Positions 16,776 through 26,593 of a DNA stretch of 64,000 nucleotides are shown piece by piece; positions within the stretch are counted from its first letter, which is position 1; every line of letters starts with the position of its first letter. The notes below the pieces were generated by a model. The model ran no database searches. It saw only the letters and a program-made list of their open reading frames with translations, and had not been told where the DNA came from. Source of the stretch: Apilactobacillus quenuiae (GTDB lineage Bacteria; Bacillota; Bacilli; Lactobacillales; Lactobacillaceae); assembly GCF_002994005.1 (NCBI RefSeq), contig NZ_POSN01000004.1, positions 1-64,000 of the forward strand, read 5' to 3'. The position numbers were made by a program, and so were the translations under genes.

Positions 16776-17312
16776 ATGAAACGTGGATTTCAAGTTGTAT
16801 CAAAGTATAAAAATGACGATATTCATTTACCATATCGTGCAACTAAACAAGCTGCGGGTTATGATATTGAAAGTGCATGTGACTTTAAACTGCCCTCAAT
16901 TTGGAAAATAGGTTTTCTAAAAGTCTTGTGGGCAATTAAAAATGAAAATTCTGTATCAGAAAAAGACATGCAAAAGGCTAAAGAAATTTTGAAACCATAT
17001 TTAGTACCTACTGGTATTAAAATTTATATGCAGAGCAATGAAGTTTTTATTATTGCTAATCGTTCTAGCGGGCCATTAAAGCGCAATATGGTATTGCCTA
17101 ATGGAATTGGCGTGATTGATGCTGATTACTATAATAATGATAATAATGAAGGTGAATTATTCGTTCAATTAACTAATTTTGGTCTTACTGATCGTAAAAT
17201 TAAAAAAGGTGAGAGAATTGGACAAGGAATCTTTATGCCATTTTTAACTGTTGATAATGAAAAAAATAAAGGTGAAACTAGAACTGGTGGTTTTGGTTCA
17301 TCTGATAAATAA
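16776..17312 (+). CDS. dut: dUTP diphosphatase (trimeric dUTPase)
   Basis: Hydrolyses dUTP to dUMP, keeping uracil out of DNA. The 178-residue protein has all five motifs: AGYDIESA; NRSSGPLKRN; GVIDADYYNN; RIGQGIFM; and TRTGGFGSSD. About 40 extra residues lie between motifs 1 and 2, as in other lactobacillar and phage-type dUTPases. I chose ATG at 16776, about seven bases after GGGATG; ATG at 16761 would lie on that site. radA follows after 23 bases. Confidence 0.93.
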   Translation: MKRGFQVVSKYKNDDIHLPYRATKQAAGYDIESACDFKLPSIWKIGFLKVLWAIKNENSVSEKDMQKAKEILKPYLVPTGIKIYMQSNEVFIIANRSSGPLKRNMVLPNGIGVIDADYYNNDNNEGELFVQLTNFGLTDRKIKKGERIGQGIFMPFLTVDNEKNKGETRTGGFGSSDK

Positions 17313-17335
17313 TTTTTTAATGAAAGGTAATTATA

Positions 17336-18712
17336 TTGGCTAAACCAAAAACTCAATTTGTTTGCCAAGAATGTGGATATATTTCGCCTAAATATTTAGG
17401 TCATTGTCCTAATTGTGGCAAATGGAATACATTTGAAGAACGTACAGCTCAAAAAGAAAATAATAGTTTAAAGTCTACTCGTAGAATGGACTTTAATGGG
17501 AAACAAGCTAAGCCAGAGTTAATTGGAGAGGTTTCTTACAATAAAGAAAATCGCTTTGAAACTGATTCTGATGAATTTAATCGCGTACTAGGTGGTGGAG
17601 TAGTTCCAGGCTCATTGATATTAATTGGTGGGGATCCTGGGATTGGTAAATCTACATTACTTTTACAAATTTCTGGTCAATTAGGTAAAAAGAATCAGAC
17701 CATTTTATATGTCTCTGGAGAAGAAAGTGCTAGTCAAATTAAAATTAGAGCTGAACGATTAGGTGTTGAAGGCAAAAATTTGTATTTATATCCAGAAACA
17801 GATATGGGTGCAATCAAAAGTGCAATTGATGATTTAAAGCCCGATGCAGTAGTAGTTGATTCAGTACAAACTATTTCTGAACCAGAAGTTGATTCAAGTA
17901 TTGGATCGGTTTCACAAGTTCGTGCAATTACTTCTGACTTAATGTCGATTGCAAAGACCAATGGTATTACAATCTTCTTAGTTGGTCATGTTACTAAAGG
18001 TGGGGCAATTGCTGGCCCTAAAACTTTAGAACACATGGTTGATACAGTTCTTTATTTTGAGGGAGATATGCATCATTCATATCGCATCTTAAGAGCTGTT
18101 AAAAATCGTTTCGGTTCAACTGATGAGTTGGGCATATTTGATATGCAAGAATCTGGATTAGAAGAAGTTACTAACCCATCAGAAGTATTTCTGGAAGAAA
18201 GATTAAAAGATGCAACTGGATCTGCAATTGTAGTTTCAATTGAGGGAACTAGACCTATTTTAGTCGAAATTCAAGCATTAATTACACCTTCGGTTTTCGG
18301 TAATGCACAAAGAACAGCAACTGGTATTGATCGTAATCGAGTAGCGGTTTTAATGGCAGTTTTGGAAAAAAGAGCTGGTTTGATGTTACAGAATCAGGAT
18401 GCATTTTTAAAAGCAGCTGGTGGTGTTAAGCTGAACGAACCTGCAATTGATTTGGCAATCGCAATTGGAATTGCTTCAAGCTATCGTGATGTCGGAACTA
18501 ATGCTTCTGAATGTTATATTGGTGAAATTGGTTTAACTGGTGAGATTAGACGTGTCAATCGCATTGAACAACGAGTTGCAGAAGCTAAAAAATTAGGTTT
18601 TAGTCGTGTTTTAGTACCTAAAAACAATTTACAAGGTTGGAAAGTACCCAATGGAATTGATGTTGTGGGTGTTTCGACTTTATCTGAAGCAATTAAGATA
18701 GCTCTAAGATAA
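17336..18712 (+). CDS. radA: DNA repair protein RadA (Sms)
   Basis: A RecA-like ATPase/helicase acting in recombination intermediate processing. The 458 residues run: N-terminal C4 zinc finger ([19 protein letters not shown]), Walker [11 protein letters not shown] around residue 99, the RadA-specific KNRFGSTDE motif, and a Lon-protease-like C-terminal domain. The start is TTG with AAAGG upstream. The order dut-radA-yacL-gltX is the common lactobacillar one. It also helps strand uptake in transformable species. Confidence 0.97.
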   Translation: MAKPKTQFVCQECGYISPKYLGHCPNCGKWNTFEERTAQKENNSLKSTRRMDFNGKQAKPELIGEVSYNKENRFETDSDEFNRVLGGGVVPGSLILIGGDPGIGKSTLLLQISGQLGKKNQTILYVSGEESASQIKIRAERLGVEGKNLYLYPETDMGAIKSAIDDLKPDAVVVDSVQTISEPEVDSSIGSVSQVRAITSDLMSIAKTNGITIFLVGHVTKGGAIAGPKTLEHMVDTVLYFEGDMHHSYRILRAVKNRFGSTDELGIFDMQESGLEEVTNPSEVFLEERLKDATGSAIVVSIEGTRPILVEIQALITPSVFGNAQRTATGIDRNRVAVLMAVLEKRAGLMLQNQDAFLKAAGGVKLNEPAIDLAIAIGIASSYRDVGTNASECYIGEIGLTGEIRRVNRIEQRVAEAKKLGFSRVLVPKNNLQGWKVPNGIDVVGVSTLSEAIKIALR

Positions 18713-18739
18713 TTTATTTGAAAAGGGGATGAATAAAAA

Positions 18740-19825
18740 ATGAAAGCCTTTGATAGATACGCAGTGGTACAACTAATATTTATTATTGTTGGAGGTACGT
18801 TAGGTATAATTTATTTACCGATATTATGGTTAGCAATGTCTGTTGAAAATGTTGGCTTACTAAACAATGGATTTGTTAATTCAATTTTAGGCGCCATTAT
18901 TTTCTTCGTATTATCTTTAATTTTTGGCAGAAGAATCGTTAGAACATTAAGTAAATTGGAAATATATTTATCTAGTAAAAACCCATTTTATATTTTAATG
19001 GGTACTATTGGTATGATTATTGGCTTAGTTTTAGCTATTTTAATATCAATTGTATTATTCAGAACGCCATATTTCATAACTAATACTTTAATTCCAGCTT
19101 TATTAATGATTGTTTTTGGATATTTGGGCTTTGTTTTAGGAACTACTAGATTAAATGATTGGAATAAAATATTTCACTTTAGTTTAAAAAAAGCCACTAA
19201 TACTTTTAATAGCAATAATAAAAAAGAAAAAAGTTATAAGATCTTAGACACTAATATTTTAATTGATGGACGTATCTATGAATTAATTAAAACTGGATTC
19301 TTAGAAGGAACTTTATTAGTTCCTAAGTTTGTATTGTATGAGTTACAATATATTGCCGACTCTAGTGATAGTGCTAAAAGGGTTCGTGGACGTCGAGGAT
19401 TAGACATTTTAAATAAACTACAAACTGAAAAAATAATGCCAATTGAAATTACAGATAAAGACTATAAAGAAATTTCAGAGGTAGATAGCAAGTTAATTCA
19501 ACTAGCAAAAAGTGTTGATGGTGAAATTGTAACTAATGACTATAATTTAAATAAAGTAATTAAGTTTCAAAGGGTTAAAGTCCTAAATATTAATGAATTA
19601 GCAAGTGCTTTGAAGCCTAGTTACATTCCAGGTGAACATCTTGAGGTCATGATCCTTAAGAAAGGGACTGAAAGAAACCAAGGTGTTGCATATTTAGATG
19701 ATGGCACAATGGTAGTTGTTGAAGAAGGTAAAAACTATCTTAATAAACGATTAATGGTTGAAGTTACAAGTTCAATTCAAACTGATGCTGGTAAAATGAT
19801 TTTTGCTAAGATAATCAATAAGTAA
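18740..19825 (+). CDS. PIN/TRAM domain membrane protein (YacL family)
   Basis: A 361-residue protein: about four membrane segments within residues 7-135, then a PIN nuclease-like domain from about residue 170 (DTNILIDGRIYELI, with later conserved acidic residues ending VTNDYNLNKV), then a C-terminal TRAM domain. Ribonuclease activity is suggested by the PIN fold, but the biological substrate is not established for the family. It lies between radA and gltX as in Bacillus. Confidence 0.93.
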   Translation: MKAFDRYAVVQLIFIIVGGTLGIIYLPILWLAMSVENVGLLNNGFVNSILGAIIFFVLSLIFGRRIVRTLSKLEIYLSSKNPFYILMGTIGMIIGLVLAILISIVLFRTPYFITNTLIPALLMIVFGYLGFVLGTTRLNDWNKIFHFSLKKATNTFNSNNKKEKSYKILDTNILIDGRIYELIKTGFLEGTLLVPKFVLYELQYIADSSDSAKRVRGRRGLDILNKLQTEKIMPIEITDKDYKEISEVDSKLIQLAKSVDGEIVTNDYNLNKVIKFQRVKVLNINELASALKPSYIPGEHLEVMILKKGTERNQGVAYLDDGTMVVVEEGKNYLNKRLMVEVTSSIQTDAGKMIFAKIINK

Positions 19826-19918
19826 ACCGTTCATAAGAATTTGTTGAACTCTTTATTTTTATTAATAATAATTGTAAAATTAAAATGATGCTATTTTACA
19901 AGAAGAGGAGAAATATCA

Positions 19919-21409
19919 TTGGCTAATAAAAATATTCGTGTTAGATATGCACCAAGTCCTACTGGTCATCTACACATTGGTAATGCAAGAACAGCAATTT
20001 TTAACTACCTATTTGCTAGACATAATAAAGGTAAGTTTATCATTCGTATCGAAGATACTGATACTAAACGTAACGTAGATGATGGTGAAAAAAGTCAGTT
20101 AGATAATTTAAAATGGTTAGGCTTAGATTGGGATGAAGGTCCTGATAAGCCTGGTAAATTTGGGCCATATCGTCAATCAGAACGTCGTTCAATTTATGAT
20201 CCATTAATTCAACAATTATTGGATGAAGATAAGGCCTATTATTCATATAGAACAGAGGAAGAACTTACTGCTGATCGTGAAGAACAACGTGCTCGTGGTG
20301 TTATGCCCCATTATGAATATGAATATGAAGGTATGACAGAAGAAGAAATTAAACAATCAATGGCTGAATCTGAAGCAAAAGGATTAAAGCCGGTTATTCG
20401 TTTCAGAGTTCCTAAAAATCATACCTATGATTGGGATGATATCGTTAAGGGACATGTTGAATTTAATTCAGATACTATTGGTGGGGATTTCGTCATTGTA
20501 AAACGTGATGGTATGCCAACTTATAATCTCGCTGTTATTATTGATGATCATATGATGAAAATTTCACATGTATTTAGAGGTGATGATCATGTTGCTAATA
20601 CACCAAAGCAATTAATGATGTATGAAGCATTTGGTTGGGATGCACCTAAGTTTGGTCATATGAGTCTAATTACTAGTGCAGGTACTGGTAAAAAATTAAG
20701 TAAACGTGATGAATCAATTATTCAATTTATTGAACAATATCGTGATCGCGGATACCTTCCAGATGCAATGTTTAACTTTATTACATTGTTAGGTTGGTCA
20801 CCAAAAGGTGAAGATGAAATCTTTAATAAACAACAATTTATTAAAATGTATGATGAAAATCGTTTAAGTAAATCACCGGCTAACTTTGATAATAAGAAAT
20901 TGGAATGGATTAATAACCAATATGTTAAATCTGCTGATGAAGATGTTGTTGTAGATCTTGCTTTGCGTCAATTAATTGATAAGGGCAATATCGAACAAAA
21001 TCCTGATTCAAAGACTGTTGAATGGGCACGTAAGTTAATTGTTACTTATAAACAACAAATGAGTTTTATGGCTCAAATTAATTCAATGGCATCAGTATTC
21101 TTTAATGAACCAGAAGAAATTTCTGGAGATGCATTGGAAGAAATTAGTAATGATACTGCGCCAACTGTATTGAAAGAATTTTCATCAAGAATTAAGAATG
21201 TTGCTATTTTTGATAAAGTTGAAATTCTTAAGACTATTAAATCAATTCAAAAAGATACTAAAATCAAGGGACGTCAGTTATGGATGCCAATTAGAATTGC
21301 GGTTACCCATGAAATGCATGGACCTGAGCTTCCTGAATCTATTGAGTTAATTGGTCGTGAAAAAGCTTTAAAACATATTGACGAAACTTTAAAACAAATT
21401 AATCAATAA
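19919..21409 (+). CDS. gltX: Glutamyl-tRNA synthetase
   Basis: Charges tRNA-Glu, and in organisms lacking GlnRS also mischarges tRNA-Gln for GatCAB. The 496 residues have the class I signatures [14 protein letters not shown] and [10 protein letters not shown]. The start is TTG after AAGAGGAG. The leader is short and has no T-box features. A terminator separates it from cysS, and cysE is not between them, unlike in Bacillus. Confidence 0.97.
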   Translation: MANKNIRVRYAPSPTGHLHIGNARTAIFNYLFARHNKGKFIIRIEDTDTKRNVDDGEKSQLDNLKWLGLDWDEGPDKPGKFGPYRQSERRSIYDPLIQQLLDEDKAYYSYRTEEELTADREEQRARGVMPHYEYEYEGMTEEEIKQSMAESEAKGLKPVIRFRVPKNHTYDWDDIVKGHVEFNSDTIGGDFVIVKRDGMPTYNLAVIIDDHMMKISHVFRGDDHVANTPKQLMMYEAFGWDAPKFGHMSLITSAGTGKKLSKRDESIIQFIEQYRDRGYLPDAMFNFITLLGWSPKGEDEIFNKQQFIKMYDENRLSKSPANFDNKKLEWINNQYVKSADEDVVVDLALRQLIDKGNIEQNPDSKTVEWARKLIVTYKQQMSFMAQINSMASVFFNEPEEISGDALEEISNDTAPTVLKEFSSRIKNVAIFDKVEILKTIKSIQKDTKIKGRQLWMPIRIAVTHEMHGPELPESIELIGREKALKHIDETLKQINQ

Positions 21410-21433
21410 TAATATTTTATTAAAATGTAAATT

Positions 21434-21470
21434 GGTCTTGTTAGTTAATGTTCTAACAAGACCTTTTTTT
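21434..21470 (+). terminator. Terminator of gltX
   Basis: Stem GGTCTTGTTAG/CTAACAAGACC followed by seven T. Confidence 0.9.
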
Positions 21471-21504
21471 GTGGATAATGAAGCTGAAAAAATGACTAAA
21501 ATTA

Positions 21505-21513
21505 TGATAAAAT
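21505..21513 (+). promoter_or_regulatory. Extended -10 promoter of cysS
   Basis: TG-A-TAAAAT, 37 bases before the start codon; no consensus -35 is seen. Confidence 0.5.
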
Positions 21514-21550
21514 AAATTAAAAGTATAAATAATGAACAGGGGTGCCCAAA

Positions 21551-22960
21551 TTGTTAAGGATCTATAATACATTAAGTCAAAAAAAAGAAACATTTGAACC
21601 AATTAAGCCAAGAGTGGTTAATATGTATGTGTGTGGTCCTACAGTTTACAACTATATTCATATTGGAAATGCTAGAAGTGTAGTTGCTTTTGACACTATT
21701 CGTAGATATTTTGAATATTGTGGATACCACGTTAACTATATTTCTAATTTTACTGATGTTGATGATAAGTTGATAAAGGCAGCTAATGATCAAAATATGT
21801 CGGTTATGGATTTAGCTGATAAATATATTGAAGCTTATAAAGAAGATGTAAAAGCTTTAAATGTAGAACCTGCTACTAATAATCCTCGTGCAACTGATAA
21901 TATTGATGGAATAATTGATTTTATAAAGCAACTAATTAATAAAGGATATGCTTATGAGTCTGACGGTGATGTTTACTATCGCGCACGTAAATTTAATGGG
22001 TATGGTCAATTAGCTCACCAAAGTGTTGATGACTTGGAATCCGGTGCTAGCCAGCATGTTAGCAATGAAGAATTGTCTAAAAAAGAAGATCCAATTGATT
22101 TTGCATTATGGAAGAAAACAAAAAATAATGAAATTGCTTGGAACTCACCATGGGGTAAAGGACGTCCAGGCTGGCATATTGAATGTTCAGTGATGTCTAC
22201 TAAATATTTAGGTGATACTATTGATATTCATGGCGGTGGTGAAGATTTAGAATTTCCTCATCATGAAAATGAACGTGCTCAAAGTGAAGCCAAAACTGGT
22301 AAGAGATTTGTTAATTATTGGATGCATAATGGGTTTGTTACTGTTGGTGATGAAAATGAAAAAATGAGTAAGTCTTTGGGTAATTTTGTCACAGTTCACG
22401 ATATTATTAAACATGTAGATCCACAGGTTGTTCGTTTCTTAATGTCGACGACCCAATATAGAAGACCTATTCAATATAATCAAGCTAATTTAGATGCTGC
22501 GGCCAATAACTTAAAAAAGATAAAAAATGCTTATAATAATTTAAATTACCGTTTAAAAGATGCTGATTCTTTTAATGATCCTAAAGTAGATCAAGAAGTT
22601 AGACAGATTCAAGCAGATTTTCAAGATGCAATGGATGATGATTTTAATGCACAAAACGGTATTGATTGTGTTTATGAACTAGCTAAATTAGGCAATGTTT
22701 ATGCAGAAAGACCGATGGTTTTTGAACAGACAGTTAAATTAATCTTAAAGAAATTAACCAAAATGGCATCAATCTTTGGTGTTGAATTTGAAAATGATGA
22801 AGATATTAATGATGAAAAAATCAATAATTTGATTAAAGAAAGAAATCAAGCACGAGCTAATAAAAATTTTGCCAGAAGTGATGAAATTAGATCAATCTTG
22901 AAAGCTAAAGGGATTATTCTAGAAGATACTGCCCAAGGAACAAGATTTAGAAGGGAATAA
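21551..22960 (+). CDS. cysS: Cysteinyl-tRNA synthetase
   Basis: Charges tRNA-Cys. About 469 residues with HIGH motif region [16 protein letters not shown], the zinc ligands (Cys in YVCGPT, the CSVMS segment, and HHENE), and KMSKS in [15 protein letters not shown] at 21551 is preferred: AGGGGTG lies six bases before it, while the in-frame GTG at 21542 is inside that ribosome site. The encoded start [13 protein letters not shown] matches other CysRS proteins. It heads the cysS-mrnC-rlmB-rae1 operon. Confidence 0.96.
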   Translation: MLRIYNTLSQKKETFEPIKPRVVNMYVCGPTVYNYIHIGNARSVVAFDTIRRYFEYCGYHVNYISNFTDVDDKLIKAANDQNMSVMDLADKYIEAYKEDVKALNVEPATNNPRATDNIDGIIDFIKQLINKGYAYESDGDVYYRARKFNGYGQLAHQSVDDLESGASQHVSNEELSKKEDPIDFALWKKTKNNEIAWNSPWGKGRPGWHIECSVMSTKYLGDTIDIHGGGEDLEFPHHENERAQSEAKTGKRFVNYWMHNGFVTVGDENEKMSKSLGNFVTVHDIIKHVDPQVVRFLMSTTQYRRPIQYNQANLDAAANNLKKIKNAYNNLNYRLKDADSFNDPKVDQEVRQIQADFQDAMDDDFNAQNGIDCVYELAKLGNVYAERPMVFEQTVKLILKKLTKMASIFGVEFENDEDINDEKINNLIKERNQARANKNFARSDEIRSILKAKGIILEDTAQGTRFRRE

Positions 22961-22968
22961 TTGAATTA

Positions 22969-23388
22969 ATGGAAGAACAAGTACCTAACTACAAACAATT
23001 GAATGGAATTGCTTTAGCTTACTTAGGTGATTCTGTTTATGAGGTTTATATAAGGAAACATCTTTTAGCCTTAGGAATTACTAAGCCTAATCGTTTACAA
23101 AAAAATGCCAGAAAATATGTGTCTGCTAAAGCACAAGCTGCCTTAATTGATTTGATGAATCAAGATCATATTTTGAGCGCAGAAGAAGAATCTGTTTTTA
23201 AGCGCGGGCGTAATTGCAAAAGTTATACCCATGCTAAAAATACTAGTGTATTAACTTATCGTTATTCTACTGGTTTTGAGGCAATGATGGGGTATTTATC
23301 ATTAAGCAATAATAATGAACGTTTGCAAGAATTATCTAAATGGTGCATTGAAAAAGTTGATGCAGGGAGGCTAGAACATGAAAAATAA
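22969..23388 (+). CDS. mrnC: Mini-ribonuclease III
   Basis: A dimeric RNase III-like enzyme without the dsRNA-binding domain; it matures 23S rRNA ends in Bacillus. The 139 residues contain the catalytic region ALAYLGDSVYEVYIRKHLL and the acidic helix SYTHAKNTSVLTYRYSTGFE. It follows cysS by eight bases and overlaps rlmB by eleven, so translation may be coupled. Confidence 0.95.
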   Translation: MEEQVPNYKQLNGIALAYLGDSVYEVYIRKHLLALGITKPNRLQKNARKYVSAKAQAALIDLMNQDHILSAEEESVFKRGRNCKSYTHAKNTSVLTYRYSTGFEAMMGYLSLSNNNERLQELSKWCIEKVDAGRLEHEK

Positions 23389-24145
23389 TAGTGGCGAACA
23401 AAGCCAAAGTGAATTTATTATTGGTCGTCATCCAGTAGTATCTGCATTAAGAGGAAAACAAGAGATTAATAAAGTTTTCTTACAAAATGGAATTCATAAA
23501 GATGAAAAAAGTGTGGAAGAAATCATTAAATTAGCAAAGAAAAAGCATTTAGTGATTTCAATGGTACCTAAACAAAAATTAGATTTATTATCCAATTATC
23601 AAAATCATCAAGGTGTTGTATTATCAATATCTCCGTATAAATATGCAAGTATTGATGATTTATTTGAACATTCAAAAAAGAATGATACTGAACCATTCTT
23701 TTTAATCTTAGATAATATTGAAGATCCACATAATTTAGGATCTATCATTAGAACTGCTGATGCTGCTGGAGTGACTGGAATTATTATTCCTAAGCACCGT
23801 GCTGTTGGCTTGACTGCAACGGTTGCTAAAACTTCTGCTGGGGCTATTGAACGAGTACCGGTTGCAAGAGTTACTAATTTAATTAATACTGTGAACGACT
23901 TAAAGAATCGTGGAGTTTGGGTCTTTGGAACTGATATTAAAGGAACTGATTATCGTCGCTGGGATGCTAATGGTTCATCGGCTGTAGTAATTGGTAATGA
24001 GGGAAAGGGGATTTCTCCATTATTAAAGAAAAATGTTGATGAAATGTTAACTATTCCCATGGTAGGCGATCTTCAAAGCTTGAATGCTAGTGTGGCTGCT
24101 GGTCTTTTAATGTATCAGGGTTATAGTTCTAGACACCCGCTATAG
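23378..24145 (+). CDS. rlmB: 23S rRNA (guanosine-2'-O)-methyltransferase RlmB (TrmH family)
   Basis: A SpoU/TrmH-type SAM enzyme expected to methylate G2251 of 23S rRNA. The 255 residues have an N-terminal L30-like substrate-binding domain (IIGRHPVVSALRG) and the knotted catalytic domain with LDNIEDPHNLGSIIRTADAA, VIGNEGKGISPLL and MVGDLQSLNASVAAGLLMY. It lies inside the cysS operon as in other Bacillota. The target site is inferred from family. Confidence 0.93.
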   Translation: MKNNSGEQSQSEFIIGRHPVVSALRGKQEINKVFLQNGIHKDEKSVEEIIKLAKKKHLVISMVPKQKLDLLSNYQNHQGVVLSISPYKYASIDDLFEHSKKNDTEPFFLILDNIEDPHNLGSIIRTADAAGVTGIIIPKHRAVGLTATVAKTSAGAIERVPVARVTNLINTVNDLKNRGVWVFGTDIKGTDYRRWDANGSSAVVIGNEGKGISPLLKKNVDEMLTIPMVGDLQSLNASVAAGLLMYQGYSSRHPL

Positions 24146-24157
24146 GATATTTTAAAA

Positions 24158-24679
24158 ATGAAAAAACAATTATTATTGTTAGATGGATATAATATTATTG
24201 GAAACTGGCCAGAACTAAATCAGTTGAAGCTTGCTGATCGATTAGCAGATGCAAGAGATAAATTAATATCAATTATTGCAGAATACAAAAAGTATCGAGA
24301 TTTAGATATTTCTATTATTTTCGATGCAATGTATGTTCCAGGATTATCTAAGAAAGATACTAAACATAATTTGAATATTATTTGGACTAATAAGGATGAA
24401 ACTGCTGACAGTTATATTGAAGCTTATGCTCGTCGTAAACAATCAAGGTTTGTGCAAGTGGTAGTTGTTACTAGTGATCAGGCAGAACAATGGACTGTTT
24501 TTTCTGCTGGGGCATTAAGAATTTCTGCAAGAGAATTGCTTAGGGATGTTAAAAGATCTAAGCAAGAAATTAAAAATCAAGTTAGTAATTATGCTAATAA
24601 ATCTTATGTTAGAAACTCCCCCTGGTCTGGTAATCAATTGCTGGAATTAGAAAAGCTAAGAGATAACCTTTCTAAATAA
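24158..24679 (+). CDS. rae1: Rae1/YacP NYN-domain ribosome-associated endoribonuclease
   Basis: A PIN-like nuclease that in Bacillus cleaves mRNA in the ribosomal A site. The 173 residues begin with LLLDGYNIIGNWPEL and retain the acidic residues of the NYN fold (IIFDAMYVPG; ETADSYIEAYARR; VVTSDQAEQW). It is the last gene of the cysS operon, before the sigma factor. Function is transferred from the Bacillus homologue. Confidence 0.9.
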   Translation: MKKQLLLLDGYNIIGNWPELNQLKLADRLADARDKLISIIAEYKKYRDLDISIIFDAMYVPGLSKKDTKHNLNIIWTNKDETADSYIEAYARRKQSRFVQVVVVTSDQAEQWTVFSAGALRISARELLRDVKRSKQEIKNQVSNYANKSYVRNSPWSGNQLLELEKLRDNLSK

Positions 24680-24730
24680 TATTAAAATATTAATATTGAT
24701 ATTTTGGTATAGATATTAATTATTATTATG

Positions 24731-24744
24731 AGAACTTTAGTTCG
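24731..24744. promoter_or_regulatory. LexA/DinR-like palindrome upstream of the sigma factor gene
   Basis: AGAAC-TTTA-GTTCG contains the core GAAC-N4-GTTC of the Gram-positive SOS box (consensus CGAAC-N4-GTTCG). It ends two bases before the -35 hexamer of the sigma gene promoter. The four centre bases do not fit the preferred RNRY, so binding is only a hypothesis. Confidence 0.4.
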
Positions 24745-24745
24745 C

Positions 24746-24774
24746 TTGTACTTTGATTTTTATATGTGTAAATT
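24746..24774 (+). promoter_or_regulatory. Promoter of the SigH-like gene
   Basis: TTGTAC (24746-24751), 17-base spacer, TAAATT (24769-24774), about 30 bases before ATG. Confidence 0.55.
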
Positions 24775-24804
24775 AATTTTATTAAATTTTCGTAAGGAGA
24801 AATT

Positions 24805-25431
24805 ATGAATAATTGTTTAATTGATTTACAACTTATCAAAAGTTTTAAAAATGGAAATGATCAAGATTTTGAAGAACTATTTGTGAAATATAAACCGATT
24901 GTTAAAAAACTATGGCGACAATATTATTTTAATGACATTGATGAAGATGATTGGTTTCAAGAATCAAGAATTATGATGTTAAAAATAATTGATAAATTTG
25001 ATACAAATCGTGGAACATCATTTGGCATGCTTTATAAAAGAAGCCTTAAAAATCGTTTGTTTGATATATTAAGAAAGAGTAAAGCTAAAAAACGAATGCC
25101 TATTGATAAGAAAATTTCATTTAACGTTAACGAAGCATATTATAGTAATTGTGCTAAAGACTATCGAAGACTAAATCCAGAATTTTTTTTAAAAATGGAT
25201 ACTGTTAGAAAAAAATTATTTACTCGATGTTCCAAGTTTGAAAAAGAGTTAGTATTTAAAATCCTTAGTTCTAAATTAGAAAATGATGATTATCAATTGG
25301 TTAAGTTTAAACAGATTAATAAAATTAATGATGAACAATTTAGAAATTGTTGTTCTAGAATAAAAAATAAACTCAAAATTATTTTGGTTGAAGAAGACAT
25401 TGTAAATAAAAATCGTAAAATTGACGATTAA
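24805..25431 (+). CDS. Divergent RNA polymerase sigma factor (SigH/ComX-like)
   Basis: A 208-residue protein in the exact place where Bacillus has sigH, between yacP and rpmG. Region 2 is recognisable at residues about 20-95 (DEDDWFQESRIMMLKIIDKF, then FGMLYKRSLKNRLFDILRK), the core-binding and -10 recognition part. Region 4 is poorly conserved and Lys-rich, as in the competence sigma factors of lactic acid bacteria. In Latilactobacillus sakei the SigH homologue activates com genes; comFA and comFC are encoded at 53282-55287. AAGGAG lies eight bases before ATG. The regulatory role is inferred from position and family. Confidence 0.85.
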   Translation: MNNCLIDLQLIKSFKNGNDQDFEELFVKYKPIVKKLWRQYYFNDIDEDDWFQESRIMMLKIIDKFDTNRGTSFGMLYKRSLKNRLFDILRKSKAKKRMPIDKKISFNVNEAYYSNCAKDYRRLNPEFFLKMDTVRKKLFTRCSKFEKELVFKILSSKLENDDYQLVKFKQINKINDEQFRNCCSRIKNKLKIILVEEDIVNKNRKIDD

Positions 25432-25476
25432 ATTTTAAAATGATACTATCTATTTATCAGTTTAGGAGGATATGTC

Positions 25477-25626
25477 TTGCCACAAAAAAAGGTTTCATTA
25501 GCATGTATAGTTTGTGGTTCTAGGAACTATACAACTAATGTTAAGAAAGATCATACTAAGCGTTTAGAAATTAAAAAGTATTGTAAAAATTGTAATAAAT
25601 CAACTGTTCATAAAGAAACATTTTAA
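25477..25626 (+). CDS. rpmG: 50S ribosomal protein L33
   Basis: A 49-residue zinc-ribbon ribosomal protein, beginning at TTG after AGGAGG. Four cysteines in two CxxC pairs (residues 10/13 and 36/39) mark the zinc-binding form. It precedes secE by 18 bases, the standard rpmG-secE-nusG arrangement. Confidence 0.93.
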   Translation: MPQKKVSLACIVCGSRNYTTNVKKDHTKRLEIKKYCKNCNKSTVHKETF

Positions 25627-25644
25627 TACGGAGGAAATGACATA

Positions 25645-25818
25645 ATGAAGTTAATTAACTTTTTTAAAAGTGTTGGTACAGAAATGAAATTAGTTGTATG
25701 GCCAAACAAACATCAAACAAGAATTGATACTTCAACTGTTGTTGGAATGTCAATTGTTTTTGCAATTTTCTTTGCAATTATTGACTGGGCTATTCAATCA
25801 GGATTAACATTTATCTAA
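25645..25818 (+). CDS. secE: Preprotein translocase subunit SecE
   Basis: The small essential membrane subunit of the SecYEG channel. The 57 residues have the single-span form: an amphipathic start with the conserved EMKLVVWPNKHQT segment and one membrane helix at about residues 32-53. GGAGG lies nine bases before ATG. Confidence 0.95.
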   Translation: MKLINFFKSVGTEMKLVVWPNKHQTRIDTSTVVGMSIVFAIFFAIIDWAIQSGLTFI

Positions 25819-25867
25819 TTAAATATTTAATTAAAATAAAATAAATGATATTATATATTTAATGCGG

Positions 25868-25893
25868 AACTTCGTTTAGGCGAAGTTTTTTTG
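25868..25893 (+). terminator. Terminator or attenuator between secE and nusG
   Basis: A 7-bp stem AACTTCG/CGAAGTT with a 6-base loop and seven T, 30 bases before nusG. It would limit read-through from rpmG-secE into nusG. Confidence 0.65.
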
Positions 25894-25923
25894 TTTGGAA
25901 AAAATTAAAAGGAGCTAATTTCA

Positions 25924-26469
25924 ATGGAATCAACGCAAAAACAATGGTATGTAATTCATACTTATTCTGGATACGAAAACAAAGTAAAAACTAATTTGGA
26001 TTCTCGTAAAGAATCAATGGGAATGGAAGATTATATTTTTCAAGTAGTTGTTCCTGAAACTGAAGAACATGAAGTAAAAGATGGTGTTGATAAAGTTAAA
26101 ATGGATAAAACATTCCCTGGATATGTTTTAGTGGAAATGGTCATGACAGATAAGGCTTGGTATATTGTAAGAAATACACCAGGGGTTACTGGATTCATTG
26201 GTTCACATGGTCAAGGTAGTAAACCAACACCATTACTTCCTGATGAAGTTGATTATATTTTAAGTCAATTAGGTGTAGAAAAGAAACATCAAGATTTAGA
26301 TGCAGAAGTAGGCGATACGATTACAATTGTTGATGGCGCTTTTGCTAATTTAACAGGTAAAATTGTTGAAAAAGATGAAGAAAAAGGTAAGCTAAAAGTT
26401 GATATCGATATGTTTGGTAGAGAAACAACTGCTGAACTTGACTTCAATCAAGTTAAACCAATTAGATAA
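25924..26469 (+). CDS. nusG: Transcription termination/antitermination factor NusG
   Basis: Binds RNA polymerase and modulates pausing and termination. The 181 residues have the NGN domain (WYVIHTYSGYENKVKTNL; FPGYVLVEMVM; YIVRNTPGVTGFIG) and a C-terminal KOW domain beginning VGDTITIVDGAFANLTGK. AAAGGAG precedes ATG. Confidence 0.97.
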   Translation: MESTQKQWYVIHTYSGYENKVKTNLDSRKESMGMEDYIFQVVVPETEEHEVKDGVDKVKMDKTFPGYVLVEMVMTDKAWYIVRNTPGVTGFIGSHGQGSKPTPLLPDEVDYILSQLGVEKKHQDLDAEVGDTITIVDGAFANLTGKIVEKDEEKGKLKVDIDMFGRETTAELDFNQVKPIR

Positions 26470-26476
26470 TTTGGGG

Positions 26477-26505
26477 TTGTACAAATTATTTAAACATGAT
26501 ATATT
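26477..26505 (+). promoter_or_regulatory. Promoter of rplK-rplA
   Basis: TTGTAC (26477-26482), 17-base spacer, TATATT (26500-26505), leaving a leader of about 80 bases before rplK. Confidence 0.6.
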
Positions 26506-26532
26506 ATATTCTGTATGTTTATGCATACTTGT

Positions 26533-26569
26533 TGTGGGAGGAGAAATCTAATCTCCAATTTTTACCACA
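26533..26569 (+). promoter_or_regulatory. Leader hairpin of rplK, candidate ribosomal protein L1 binding site
   Basis: Outer stem TGTGG/CCACA and inner stem GGAGA/TCTCC separated by an asymmetric internal loop, between the promoter and rplK. A related hairpin with the same TGTGGGAGG strand precedes rplA. L1 autoregulates this operon in bacteria where it has been studied; assignment here is by structure and position. Confidence 0.55.
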
Positions 26570-26593
26570 CACGGACTTAAGGAGGTATGTCTC

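Noticed and set aside
19826-21550. T-box riboswitches before gltX or cysS
   Set aside because: Both leaders are under 150 bases, have no T-box bulge sequence and no specifier stem; only an ordinary terminator of gltX is seen.
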